DNA of 35,453 bases, from positions 1 to 35,453 of the forward strand of contig CANFHM010000021.1 of NCBI GenBank assembly GCA_947446975.1. The letters run 5' to 3'. The DNA comes from Microthrixaceae bacterium (GTDB taxonomy: Bacteria; Actinomycetota; Acidimicrobiia; Acidimicrobiales; Acidimicrobilacustridaceae). Below are positions 1 to 8,160 of this stretch, piece by piece; positions within the stretch are counted from its first letter, which is position 1; the number at the start of each line of letters is the position of its first letter. Below the pieces are notes generated by a model. It had not been told where the DNA came from. It made no database searches and worked only from the letters and a program-made list of their open reading frames with translations. A program made the translations under genes and the position numbers.

Positions 1-152
1 TCGACGCCTGGGGGACGGTGCTGGCCGAGGCCCCGGGCGACGGCGACGTCGTGGTCATCGCCGACCTCGACCCCGATGCGACCGGGATGGTGCGGCGGCG
101 GCTCCCCAGTCTGGCGAACCGCCGCCCGCAGGCCTATCACTGGCCCGACTGA
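1..152 (+). CDS. Nitrilase/carbon-nitrogen hydrolase family protein, C-terminal fragment
   Basis: The frame opens before the window; codons run from base 3 to a TGA at 150-152 and give 49 residues. The fragment contains DAWGTVLAEA, a run of small residues plus VVVIADLD, and a final RRRLPSLANRRPQAY. This matches the end of nitrilase-superfamily amidohydrolases: the 'DPWG.VLAEA' strand, the 'A.iD' strand and the 'R..lPsl.hRRp..Y' tail. These enzymes hydrolyse C-N bonds of small amides in the cytoplasm, for example omega-amidase. The catalytic Glu-Lys-Cys residues lie outside the window, so the substrate cannot be assigned. The stop codon is only 3 bp from the stop of the convergent lipoprotein gene, which leaves no room for a separate terminator. 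Confidence 0.75.
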   Translation, partial: DAWGTVLAEAPGDGDVVVIADLDPDATGMVRRRLPSLANRRPQAYHWPD

Positions 153-155
153 GTT

Positions 156-1328
156 TCAGCCCTGGATGTCGTACCGGGCGATCGCGTCGGGGAACAGCGA
201 CTCCACATAGCTCGAGGACAGCGAGGCATCCGACGTATCGAGTCCGAACACGTGGCGGAGCTGGGCCACGGTCATGTGGTTGATGACGGCGTACCCGGTG
301 TCGGGGTCGAGGTTCTCGGGGGTGCAGCCGTCCTCACCGAGGCGCAGCAGGCTGTCGGGGGCCGGCAGCTTGCCCGAGTACTGCATGAGGCCACCACCCT
401 CGCGGATCGGCTTGCAGATGTCGGTGAAGGCGTTGTGGCCGGCGCCCTTGAGCACCAGGAACCGCTTCGGCGCCGCCAGCCAGTTGTATTCCTCGGTGAC
501 CCTCGCCAACGGGATCGTCTGGTCCACCTCGCCGGCCAGCAGCATCGAGGGCTTGTCCGGCGGGGTCTGCGCGGCGTACGCCGCGGTGATCTGATCAGCC
601 GTGGTCGTGCCGTCGTAGTTCATCTTGAGCGGCGCACCCGGAGCCTGACCGATGAAGGTCTTCACCTCGGGGTCATAGGCGAACTTCCCGGCGGCCGAAC
701 CACCGGCGGAATGGCCCTCGGCGGCGAGCTCGTCGAAGTTCATCGAACCGGCGAAGGGACCTGATGCGTTGTCGGCCTGCAGATGGGCGAGCGTGTTGCG
801 CAGATCCTGCACATCGGTCTCGCCGCGCACGACCTTGCCGAGCGAGTTGGCGGCGAGATCACGTTCGAGATGATCCGGTGCCGCCGAGACGAAGCCCCAT
901 GAGGCGAGATGGGCGAGATGCTGCGAGGTGAACTCCGGATACCCGCCGAACCCGTGACTGTGGATCACGACCGGGAAGGGCCCGTCGGTGGCGATGGGCG
1001 CGTCCTTGGTGGCGTCGAGCGGCACTTCTTGGATCAGCGCGGCTGGGATCGCCGCCCGTAGCGCCGGCGGGAAGGCATCAGCGGAGCTGTAGGAGGTGAC
1101 GGGTGTTCCCTCGCCGAGACGGTCCTTGTCGGCCGGATAGAACATGTAGACCATGCGGTCGCCCATCATGAACGAGGTGGTCCCCACGGGATACGGCCCG
1201 GGCTTCGAGTAATCGACCGCAGCCGATGCGGAGTTCTTCGACGAGGAACTGCTGCACCCGGACAGGAGCCCGACGCTGAGGGTGAGCACTGCGAACAGCG
1301 CGGTGACAACAACAAGGGAACGACGCAC
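156..1328 (-). CDS. Secreted lipoprotein alpha/beta-hydrolase (dienelactone hydrolase / PAF-acetylhydrolase-like)
   Basis: 390 residues from a GTG start at 1328-1326, chosen because AAGGAG lies 5 nt upstream of it. The N-terminus is a lipoprotein signal: RR at 2-3, a hydrophobic core, and lipobox LSGC with lipidated Cys25 followed by a Ser-rich linker. The mature part is an alpha/beta-hydrolase: oxyanion-loop HSHGFGG (123-129), nucleophile elbow GHSAG with Ser207, probable acid Asp269 (GEVDQ) and His298 (GAGHNAF). It should be tethered to the outer face of the membrane and hydrolyse an ester or lipid-like substrate; the substrate is unknown. It is the last gene of a three-gene minus-strand operon, 30 nt after the stop of the alkyl-sulfatase-like gene. 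A poly-specific esterase/lipase is an equally good general name. Confidence 0.85.
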   Translation of the reverse strand: MRRSLVVVTALFAVLTLSVGLLSGCSSSSSKNSASAAVDYSKPGPYPVGTTSFMMGDRMVYMFYPADKDRLGEGTPVTSYSSADAFPPALRAAIPAALIQEVPLDATKDAPIATDGPFPVVIHSHGFGGYPEFTSQHLAHLASWGFVSAAPDHLERDLAANSLGKVVRGETDVQDLRNTLAHLQADNASGPFAGSMNFDELAAEGHSAGGSAAGKFAYDPEVKTFIGQAPGAPLKMNYDGTTTADQITAAYAAQTPPDKPSMLLAGEVDQTIPLARVTEEYNWLAAPKRFLVLKGAGHNAFTDICKPIREGGGLMQYSGKLPAPDSLLRLGEDGCTPENLDPDTGYAVINHMTVAQLRHVFGLDTSDASLSSSYVESLFPDAIARYDIQG

Positions 1329-1333
1329 CTGGA

Positions 1334-1339
1334 CTCCTT
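1334..1339 (-). promoter_or_regulatory. Ribosome binding site of the lipoprotein hydrolase gene
   Basis: On the minus strand AAGGAG precedes the GTG at 1328-1326 by 5 nt. It decides the GTG start and places the lipobox Cys at a normal position (residue 25). Confidence 0.7.
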
Positions 1340-1358
1340 GATGACGAAGTGAATGCTT

Positions 1359-2660
1359 CTACCTGCGTTCGGCGGCCTCACCATAGATGCCCTTGGCCAT
1401 CAGCGAGCGTTCGGAATCACGGCGCAGGGCATAGATCTCGCTGGCCGAGGCGAGCACGGAACTGCTGTCTGGAGCGGCCGCCACGGCCCACTCGATGAGC
1501 TGGCAGGCCAGCCGCAGCGCATCGGCGTCGGGGCGGCCATCGATGCGGGGCGCCCCATCGGCGAGAGCCTGCGCCCGGGCCACGAGTGCCTCGACACCGC
1601 CGGCGAGCGCAGCCACCTCGATGGCCACCTCGGCGTCGGCTGCCGGCTTGAGTCGGGCCGGGTTGCCGTCGTACCAACCGCCGTAGAACCGCCAGATGTT
1701 GCGCACCACGAACTCGGGCTCGTCGTACACGGGCTGCAGATACGGGCGGTCGAGCAGATGCTCGGGGACCTTCACCGTATGGATGATGGTGTCGAGGGTG
1801 GCGCCGGCGTTCATCATGGCGAGCGTGGCATCCACGAGATGCTCGAGGGCCTCGGCGGTCTCGCCCAGCACGCGCTGCACGCGCTCGGCACCACCGATGG
1901 GCAGGCCGTGGGCGGGCAGCAGCAGCTCGGGCTGCATGGCAGCGATGTCACGCAACGCACGCGCCCAGTCCTGCGGATAGCGCTGCACCTTCTGCGGGTT
2001 GCCGGCGTTGGGGAATGACCAGATGAGCAGATCGCCGAGACATGCTGCGCGGCGCGATGGCACCCAGGCCCAGGTGTGATCGTCGGTCTCTCCACGGGTG
2101 TGGTGCAGCTCGAAAGCCGTGCCGCCGACCTCGAGGGTGAGGGCATCCCGGTAGGTGACCGTGGGCTCGGCGAAGCGACGTGGGAACGCGGGGCCACCAT
2201 CGGCCCCGGTGCCCATCACCCCGGACTTCTTGAACTGCCGGTGGTTGATGAACGCGTTGTAGCCGTTGGTGAGCTGATACCGCTCGAACCGATCGTGCAC
2301 GGCTTCATGCCCGACGATGACCGGCGCCTGTTCCCTGCGCTCGGCGGCCTCGCTGACCAGCACCTTGCCGCCACCGACATGATCGATGTGCCCATGGGTG
2401 TAGACGAGCGTGTGGAACGGCGAACTGTTCCAATCGCGGATGCGGGCGAAGGCCACCGGCGCCAGGGCCTCGAGCGTGCCGTCGAACAGGACGGTGCCCT
2501 CATCGGTGCTGAACGCGATGACATGGGAGAACGACTCCACCATGGCGAGACCGTCGGCCAGTTCGGACAGCTCGAGGTTGATGCGATTGGTGGGCCCGAG
2601 TTCGAGCCGGGTGCCCTCGCCGTCGAGGAACTTCGAGGAGAGTCCGATGAGATCGGTCAT
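1359..2660 (-). CDS. Alkyl-sulfatase-like MBL-fold metallohydrolase, short form lacking the C-terminal SCP2-like domain
   Basis: 433 residues. The MBL metal motif is THGHIDH (88-94), with further candidate ligands downstream (HHTRGETDDH, CLGD, PAHGLP). The order of motifs and the helical C-terminus (about 315-425: YGGWYDGNPARLKP, LACQLIEWAV, then ALRRDSERSLMAKGIY) match type III alkyl sulfatases (SdsA1/BDS1 family) and their dimerisation domain. Those enzymes are usually about 600 residues with a C-terminal SCP2/sterol-carrier-like substrate domain; here the protein stops after the dimerisation domain. No export signal is seen, so it is probably cytoplasmic. The ATG at 2660-2658 overlaps the upstream stop as ATGA, and GAGGA lies about 8 nt before it, so translation is probably coupled. 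The family assignment is good; sulfate-ester activity itself is inference. Confidence 0.8.
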   Translation of the reverse strand: MTDLIGLSSKFLDGEGTRLELGPTNRINLELSELADGLAMVESFSHVIAFSTDEGTVLFDGTLEALAPVAFARIRDWNSSPFHTLVYTHGHIDHVGGGKVLVSEAAERREQAPVIVGHEAVHDRFERYQLTNGYNAFINHRQFKKSGVMGTGADGGPAFPRRFAEPTVTYRDALTLEVGGTAFELHHTRGETDDHTWAWVPSRRAACLGDLLIWSFPNAGNPQKVQRYPQDWARALRDIAAMQPELLLPAHGLPIGGAERVQRVLGETAEALEHLVDATLAMMNAGATLDTIIHTVKVPEHLLDRPYLQPVYDEPEFVVRNIWRFYGGWYDGNPARLKPAADAEVAIEVAALAGGVEALVARAQALADGAPRIDGRPDADALRLACQLIEWAVAAAPDSSSVLASASEIYALRRDSERSLMAKGIYGEAAERR

Positions 2661-3367
2661 CGCCAGTTCCTCGTGTCGAGCACGGGGTTGTCACGGCGGG
2701 TGTCGCCCATCGATGCCGACCCGCCACGGAACGGTGAGTAGTCGTGTCCCGGATAGAGGATGGTGCTGTCGGGGATGCGGGCGAGCCGCTTCGTGAGGCT
2801 GTCGTGCAGTTCCATGGGATCGCCACCGGGCAGATCGGTACGGCCGCAGCCGTCGAGGAACAGGGTGTCGCCCGAGCACAGATGGTCGTGCACGAGGATG
2901 CACTGGCTCCCCGGCGTATGGCCCGGTGTGTGGATGAGTTCGATGCCGATCTCACCGACCTTCACGACATCGCTGCCGCTGTGACACACCAGTTCGGCAT
3001 CGGTGAGATGGGTGACCTTCTTGACGAACTCGGCCTCGGCGGTCTGCACATGCACCGGCACGGGAGCCAGTTCCAGCAGTTCCTGCACACCCTGGATGGA
3101 GTAGCCCATCATCTCCCCGCCCACATGATCAGGGTGGTAGTGGGTGGCGATGGAGCCGACGAGGTGCATGCCATCGGCAGCGAGCACCTCGAGGATGCCT
3201 GCGACGTCATAGGCCGGATCGACCACCACCGCCTCGCCGGTCTCGCGATCGCCCACGAGGTAGATGAAGTTGACCATCTGCTGGGCCAACGGGTCGGTGC
3301 GAGCGATATCGCGACCGGAGAGCAGTTGGCGGAAGTACAGACGGTTCGGGGTCTCCACAGCAGTCAT
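2657..3367 (-). CDS. MBL-fold hydrolase, ETHE1 / glyoxalase II-like
   Basis: 236 residues from ATG 3367-3365. All metal ligands of the glyoxalase-II/ETHE1 group are visible: H76, H78, D80 and H81 in THYHPDH, H150 in HTPGHTPG, D167 in CSGDTLF and H208 in YPGHDY. The segment DGCGRTDLPGGDP is the ETHE1-type 'GRTD' loop, so a persulfide dioxygenase or thioester hydrolase acting on a low-molecular-weight thiol adduct is plausible; the thiol partner is unknown. An upstream in-frame extension of the open frame was not used because it runs antisense through the desaturase gene. This is the first gene of the minus-strand operon. Its start is only 18 bp from the divergent desaturase start and has no clear Shine-Dalgarno, so a leaderless mRNA is likely. 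Confidence 0.85.
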   Translation of the reverse strand: MTAVETPNRLYFRQLLSGRDIARTDPLAQQMVNFIYLVGDRETGEAVVVDPAYDVAGILEVLAADGMHLVGSIATHYHPDHVGGEMMGYSIQGVQELLELAPVPVHVQTAEAEFVKKVTHLTDAELVCHSGSDVVKVGEIGIELIHTPGHTPGSQCILVHDHLCSGDTLFLDGCGRTDLPGGDPMELHDSLTKRLARIPDSTILYPGHDYSPFRGGSASMGDTRRDNPVLDTRNWR

Positions 3368-3385
3368 ACGACCATTCTCGCCGCG
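3368..3385. promoter_or_regulatory. 18-bp divergent start-to-start spacer, probable leaderless promoter region
   Basis: Only 18 bp separate the two divergent ATG codons. On the minus strand GAGAAT (3379-3374) lies 6 nt before the MBL ATG, the spacing expected of a -10 box for a transcript starting at the ATG. On the plus strand CATTCT (3373-3378) lies 7 nt before the desaturase ATG but matches the consensus poorly. No Shine-Dalgarno is seen for either gene. The promoters must overlap each other and the opposite coding sequence. Confidence 0.4.
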
Positions 3386-4387
3386 ATGAGGCACACTCTG
3401 CCGATGGAACAGCCGGCGTCGCGCATATCGATGGTGCCCGACACCGCTGATCTGCCCGAGGTTCTGCCCACGGATCGGTTGCAGGCCAGTGGGATGCCGG
3501 TGCCGGCGCTGCGCGAACAGCTCCGTCGGATCCCGAACATCCGCAACGTCCTCAACGTGATCTCGGTATGGGTCCAGACCTTCGGCGTGCTGGCCGCGAC
3601 GTGTCTGATCACACCTCGCCTGCCCATCGCCGCTGCCAGCGTCGTGTGGGTGCTCACCTTCCTGCTCATCGGTCGCGGCTACTCGCTGCTGTCGATCCTC
3701 GCTCATGAGGCGGTGCATCGCTGCCTGTTCAGCCGCCGCCGGGCCAACGATCTCGTGGGGCGCTGGCTTCTCGCCTATCCGGCGTTCATCCCGTTCGATG
3801 CCTATCGACGCCAGCATCTCGCCCATCACCGTGATGAGCTCGGACCGGACGAACCTGATCTGAACCTCTATCGCAACTACCCGATCCCCCGCGACTCGCT
3901 GCTGCGGAAACTGCGACGCGACGCCTTCGGTGGATCGGGCTGGAAGCACCTGCGCGGTCTCGTCATGGCCGTGGCGCGCCCGTCGAGTCGGCCCTTCGCC
4001 ATCTCCATCGTCATCACGCAGTTCGTGCTGGCCGCGGCGATGACCCTGTTGTCGGGACGCTGGTGGCTGTGGCCCCTGTTCTGGCTGGCCCCCTGGCTCA
4101 CGGTGTGGCGGGTGCTCAACCGCCTGCGTGGCATCGCCGAGCACGGTGGCATGGAGCACTCCGCCGACCGACGACGGACCACCCATGTGGTGCGTCAGCG
4201 CCTCGCCCCGCGGTTCTGGATCGTGCCGTTCAACACCGGCTGGCACCTCGCCCACCACACCGACATGGGGGTGCCGTTCCAGAACCTCCCGGCACTGCAC
4301 GAGGAACTGGTGGCCTCAGGCTGGGTCACACCGGCCATCGAGCACCCGAGCTACACGTCGCTCTGGAAGACTCTCGGTTCGGGCTGA
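3386..4387 (+). CDS. Integral-membrane fatty acid desaturase family protein
   Basis: 333 residues from ATG 3386; Met at 3404 is the main alternative (327 aa). Three histidine boxes for a di-iron centre are present: HEAVH (107-111), HLAHH (144-148) and HLAHH (287-291), plus AEHGG around 251-255. Hydrophobic stretches at about 58-98, 126-136 and 203-240 are consistent with the membrane-embedded desaturase/hydroxylase fold. The enzyme should introduce a double bond or hydroxyl into an acyl or isoprenoid substrate at the cytoplasmic membrane, using O2 and an electron donor not encoded here. The P450 gene follows 44 bp downstream on the same strand, so the two are probably one transcript for lipid oxidation. 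Regiospecificity cannot be read from the sequence. Confidence 0.85.
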   Translation: MRHTLPMEQPASRISMVPDTADLPEVLPTDRLQASGMPVPALREQLRRIPNIRNVLNVISVWVQTFGVLAATCLITPRLPIAAASVVWVLTFLLIGRGYSLLSILAHEAVHRCLFSRRRANDLVGRWLLAYPAFIPFDAYRRQHLAHHRDELGPDEPDLNLYRNYPIPRDSLLRKLRRDAFGGSGWKHLRGLVMAVARPSSRPFAISIVITQFVLAAAMTLLSGRWWLWPLFWLAPWLTVWRVLNRLRGIAEHGGMEHSADRRRTTHVVRQRLAPRFWIVPFNTGWHLAHHTDMGVPFQNLPALHEELVASGWVTPAIEHPSYTSLWKTLGSG

Positions 4388-4418
4388 GTCCGTCCGTCGC
4401 AGAACCACGCACCATCTC

Positions 4419-4427
4419 AGGGGGAGA
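4419..4427 (+). promoter_or_regulatory. Strong ribosome binding site of the cytochrome P450 gene
   Basis: AGGGGGAGA ends 4 nt before the ATG at 4432-4434. It fixes the P450 start well inside a longer open frame that begins in the desaturase gene. Confidence 0.75.
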
Positions 4428-4431
4428 TCCG

Positions 4432-5661
4432 ATGTCGAGGCAGAACGCCGCTGGTGTCGCGCATGAGCCGCTCACCGATCAACTGCTCTACAACGCGTTC
4501 CCGGCGAAGGACCCCTTCCCGCTCTATGCGCAACTGCGCGAGACCAACCCGGTGGCCTGGTGCGAGACCGGCGATCTCGGCGGTGGCCCGTTCTGGGTGC
4601 TGAGCCGCCACGCCGAGGTCATGGCCGTGTCCACCGACCCCGCCACCTTCTGCTCGGGGAGCGGCATCATCACCTTCGAGGTGGGATCCCACTACGACGA
4701 TCCGCCCACGATGATGCACACCGATCCGCCGGCGCACACCCGCTATCGCAATCTCGTGCAACCGGCGTTCGGCCGGCGCATGGTGCGCACGCTGGAGGCC
4801 TCCACCCGCGACGCAGCACGACTGCTCGTCGACGCCCTGCCCCTCGATGCACCTGTCGACATCGTGCCTCCCCTGTCGGTGCCCCTGCCGGTGCAGGTCA
4901 TCGCCCAGCTGCTGGGTCTGCCCGAGAGCCAGTGGGACCGGGTGTGGGAATGGTCGGAGGCCTCCATCCCCGGAACCGAGATCTACAACGATGCCGAGCG
5001 CAAGAACGCACTCAATGCCGAGATGTACACCGAACTGCTGCGACTGGTGGAGGTCGCCCGCGAGACCCCGGGGGACGATGTCATCTCGCTGCTGGCCGGC
5101 ATCGAGCTCGACGGCGATCGACTCAGCAACGAGGAGCTGCGCATGTTCCTCAACCAGTTGCTGGTGGCCGGCAACGAGACCACCCGCAACACCATCTCCG
5201 GTGGACTCGTGGCATTCGCCCAGCATCCCGAGCAGTGGGATCGCCTGCGGGCCGACCGCTCGCTCGTCAACACCGCGGTCGAGGAGATCCTGCGCTGGAC
5301 CACTGCGGTGATCTACTTCGTGCGCACCGCAACCAGAGACACCGAGCTCGGCGGGCAGAAGATCGGCGCCGGCGAGGCGCTCATGATGCTCTACGCATCA
5401 GCCAATCGTGATGAGGCCGAGTTCGGTCCCACCGCCGATCAGTTCGACATCGGGCGCACACCCAACCATCACGTGGCGTTCGGTTTCGGTGTGCATTTCT
5501 GTCTCGGTGCGGCACTGGCCCGCCTCGAGGTCGCCGCCGTGCTCGACGCGCTGCTCGACCGCGGTGTCACCCGGCTGGAGCTGGCCGGTGAGGTCGGTGT
5601 GTCAGCGAGCAACATCATCGCCGGCGTCACCGAGGCCCCGATGATCCTGCATACGACCTGA
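4432..5661 (+). CDS. Cytochrome P450
   Basis: 409 residues, normal for a soluble bacterial P450. Visible signatures: I-helix AGNETT (246-251) for oxygen activation, ExxR at E285-R288, and heme-binding loop FGFGVHFCLG with axial Cys357. The stretch VRTATRDTELGGQKI and YASANRDE resembles actinobacterial P450s of the CYP123/124/125/142 neighbourhood, several of which oxidise sterols or branched lipids; the exact family is inference. It acts in the cytoplasm as a monooxygenase and needs a ferredoxin and reductase, neither of which is in the window. It sits 44 bp after the desaturase, supporting a shared lipid-modification role. It converges with the giant FN3 gene, with 30 bp between the stops. 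Confidence 0.95.
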   Translation: MSRQNAAGVAHEPLTDQLLYNAFPAKDPFPLYAQLRETNPVAWCETGDLGGGPFWVLSRHAEVMAVSTDPATFCSGSGIITFEVGSHYDDPPTMMHTDPPAHTRYRNLVQPAFGRRMVRTLEASTRDAARLLVDALPLDAPVDIVPPLSVPLPVQVIAQLLGLPESQWDRVWEWSEASIPGTEIYNDAERKNALNAEMYTELLRLVEVARETPGDDVISLLAGIELDGDRLSNEELRMFLNQLLVAGNETTRNTISGGLVAFAQHPEQWDRLRADRSLVNTAVEEILRWTTAVIYFVRTATRDTELGGQKIGAGEALMMLYASANRDEAEFGPTADQFDIGRTPNHHVAFGFGVHFCLGAALARLEVAAVLDALLDRGVTRLELAGEVGVSASNIIAGVTEAPMILHTT

Positions 5662-5678
5662 ATCGCACACTGATCACG

Positions 5679-5693
5679 GAGCCTCGGTGGCTC
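5679..5693. terminator. Small hairpin between convergent P450 and giant-gene ends
   Basis: GAGCC, a TCGGT loop, then GGCTC form a 5-bp GC-rich stem in the 30-bp convergent spacer, overlapping the last bases of the giant gene's stop codon. There is no T tract. It could slow polymerase from both sides, but the stem is short. Confidence 0.3.
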
Positions 5694-8160
5694 ACACCTC
5701 GGCTTCGTAGTCCTTGCCCGCGCTGCTGGAGCGAGCCTTGCCATCCTGACCGATCGAGATGTTCACCTTCACCAGATCGGTGAAGGAGCCCCAGGAGTAT
5801 TCCGTCCTGTTGCAGATCGTGTGCGCCGGGTTCCAGCGGGCGCACTCCCCCTTCGAGGCTGACTGCTTGATCTGGGCTGTCGCATTCGTCGAGAAGCTCA
5901 GACCGCTGGTCGAGGAGAGTCGGATCGATGCCGAGCCCCTGAACGAGGCCTGCCAGCGCAGGAGACCAGCGGACTGCGGGTCCGAGCAGTTCGAACAGCC
6001 GTAGATGATGCCGCTCGAGGCGTCGAAGTCCTTCGACACGCTGATGTCGAAGTTGAAGTCGGTGCGGACTGCGTAGTACTGGCTGGTGAGGTGGTACGGG
6101 CCGAAGTCCGCACTGAACGCGACCTCGACGCTGATCGCCGTGTAGCGGACGCAGGGGTCACCGCAGTCGGCGAGATGCACCTTGGCCGTCGTCTCGAAGC
6201 TGCCGATCCGAACCGTCATGTCGATGTAGAGGTTGAACAGCAGCACCGTGTTGGTGCCGTCGTCACCTGCGGCCACCTCGGCGTCGAGCGTGCCCTGCAG
6301 CACACCGAGGTTGAGCTGGGAGTTGAGGCGACGACGGAACATCACCTGGTCGCCGCTGATGGTGACCATGTCGGTGAACGTGGCGCTGCCGAAGTTCCAT
6401 CCGCCGATCTTCAGCTGGACGATGAACTGCGTGACCGCCCGGTAACCGTTCTCGTCGTTCGTCACCGTCATGGTGCCGTCGAAGTACGTGCCCCAGAGAT
6501 TGATCTGCATCTGGGTGGACACCAGCACCAGCGGGACGGCGCTGGAGGACACGCTCAGCACCACCGTGGAGGACTGCTTGTACTTCAGGCCACCCCAGTT
6601 GATCTCGCTCGAGGAGGTCAGCTCGAACTTCGTGGGCGTGATCGAGCCCGAGGCCGTGATGTTGAATCCGGGCGCCAACCCGATCCTGGCGCTGAAGGCC
6701 ACGCTGAAGGCATTCACGGAGGTGCTCGAGAGGCTGTAGCTGAACGACAGATCATCGAAGCCGATGCCGGAGATGGTGGCGTGCGTGAGACTCGCCGACA
6801 TCTTGATGTCGAGATCGGTGCTGCCGAGCGTGTAGTTGGCCTCGGCCGACGCCGTGAACTTCGCACCGAGCAGCGATGCACCACCGGAGAGCTTGAAATG
6901 CTCGAGCCCACCGATCTTGGTGGTGAGTTCGAGTTCGAGCACCGAGGGGTCCATCTGCAGCTGACCGAGCTTGAAGCCGTCCACCGTGGCCGAGCCCGTG
7001 ATGGTGATGTTCGGGATGGCACCGCCGAACTGCTCCTCGATGGTGAGGGTCATCTCGACCTTCACATTCACGCCCATCATCGAACCGGCGATCGAGATGC
7101 TGGCTCCGGCAGGCATGGTGAACGCGTTGTCGCCGGCGCCGATCGTGCAGCCGTTCGGGGCGAGACCCATCGAGAACTTCGAGGCGGTGAGCACACCGTT
7201 CCCGATGTTCACGACGTTCGAGACACCGTCCTCAGCCGCCACCGAGATGGACGCACATGGCGTCGACGTCGACATCATGCCGGCGAGGGTGACCACCATC
7301 GGGGCGGAGCCACCCAGGGCCTTGGTGATGCTCGTCGGGAACCGCACCGTGCCCATGAGACCGAGGATCGGGAATCCGGTCTTGCCATCGAACCCGACCG
7401 ACAGGCTGCCGGTCATGAGATCGACGCCCTTGTACCCGAACATGCTCGGCCAGATGGCATCGCCCGCGTTCCCGGGCGACAGCGTGATGCCGAACGTGAC
7501 GGTGAAGTCACTCCCGAAGGTGACCCCGAGAGTGGCCCGGATCGTCGTGCTCGAACCGTCCTTGTTGGGGAAGGTGACGAAACCGGTCTCCTCGATGCTC
7601 ATCTCCTCGAGCTGGAGGCCGGTGCCGGTGGCGGCGATCTTCGTCTGCGTGAATCCGAGCTGGACCTTGTTGACCTTGGCCACCCAGCCGGTGTCGAGCT
7701 GGAACTGCACGCCCCACGCATTGTTCGACATCGAGTACCAGACGAAACCACTGATCCGGTCGACACCCTTGAGGACCTTCTTCATGTCGTTGCTGAGCGT
7801 CAGCGAGACACCGAAGTAGGCGGATCGTTCGGGCAGTTCAACGGTGGTGCTGTCCATGCGAGCGGTGGCGGCACTGGTGGTGAAGGCGAAGGAACCGGCG
7901 AAGTCCAGACCCTTCATCAGCTGCGGCGCGTTGCCACCACCCTGCACCGACACGGTGCCTGCGATGGCGAAGCCCCACATCACGGTGGTGCCGGGCGGGA
8001 GCGGATTGGTCGCACTGAGCGGCTTGCCGTCGCTGCCCACCGGGAACACGGTTGCCGCGACACCCACGGTGAGACCGATGGTGTTGAACGAGATTGCACC
8101 CGTGAGCACGACGCTCAACTGCGCCTTGGCCAGACCCTCGACCTGGATCTGCACACCCTT
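5692..8160 (-). other. Unassigned C-terminal beta-rich region of the giant protein
   Basis: Residues about 7330-8151 contain no FN3 signature. They are a long series of alternating polar/hydrophobic stretches (for example GSLSVGFDGKTGFPILGLMG and KLGQLQMDPSVLELELTTKI) rich in Gly, Ser and Thr, as in extended beta-sheets or beta-solenoids. Near the end three close cysteine pairs appear: CGDPC, CSNC and the pair in GEC...TIC. The protein ends in YEAEV with no sorting motif or hydrophobic tail. I do not recognise the family. It could be the functional tip or the wall-facing base of the filament. Confidence 0.6.

Noticed and set aside
2657-4387. Two opposite 547-codon open frames covering the MBL and desaturase genes
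   Set aside because: Each contains the real gene only in its downstream half; the extensions are antisense to the other gene and lack domain features.
5692-6200. Cell-wall sorting signal or membrane anchor at the end of the giant protein
   Set aside because: The last residues are KARSSSAGKDYEAEV, with no LPXTG, hydrophobic helix or basic tail.
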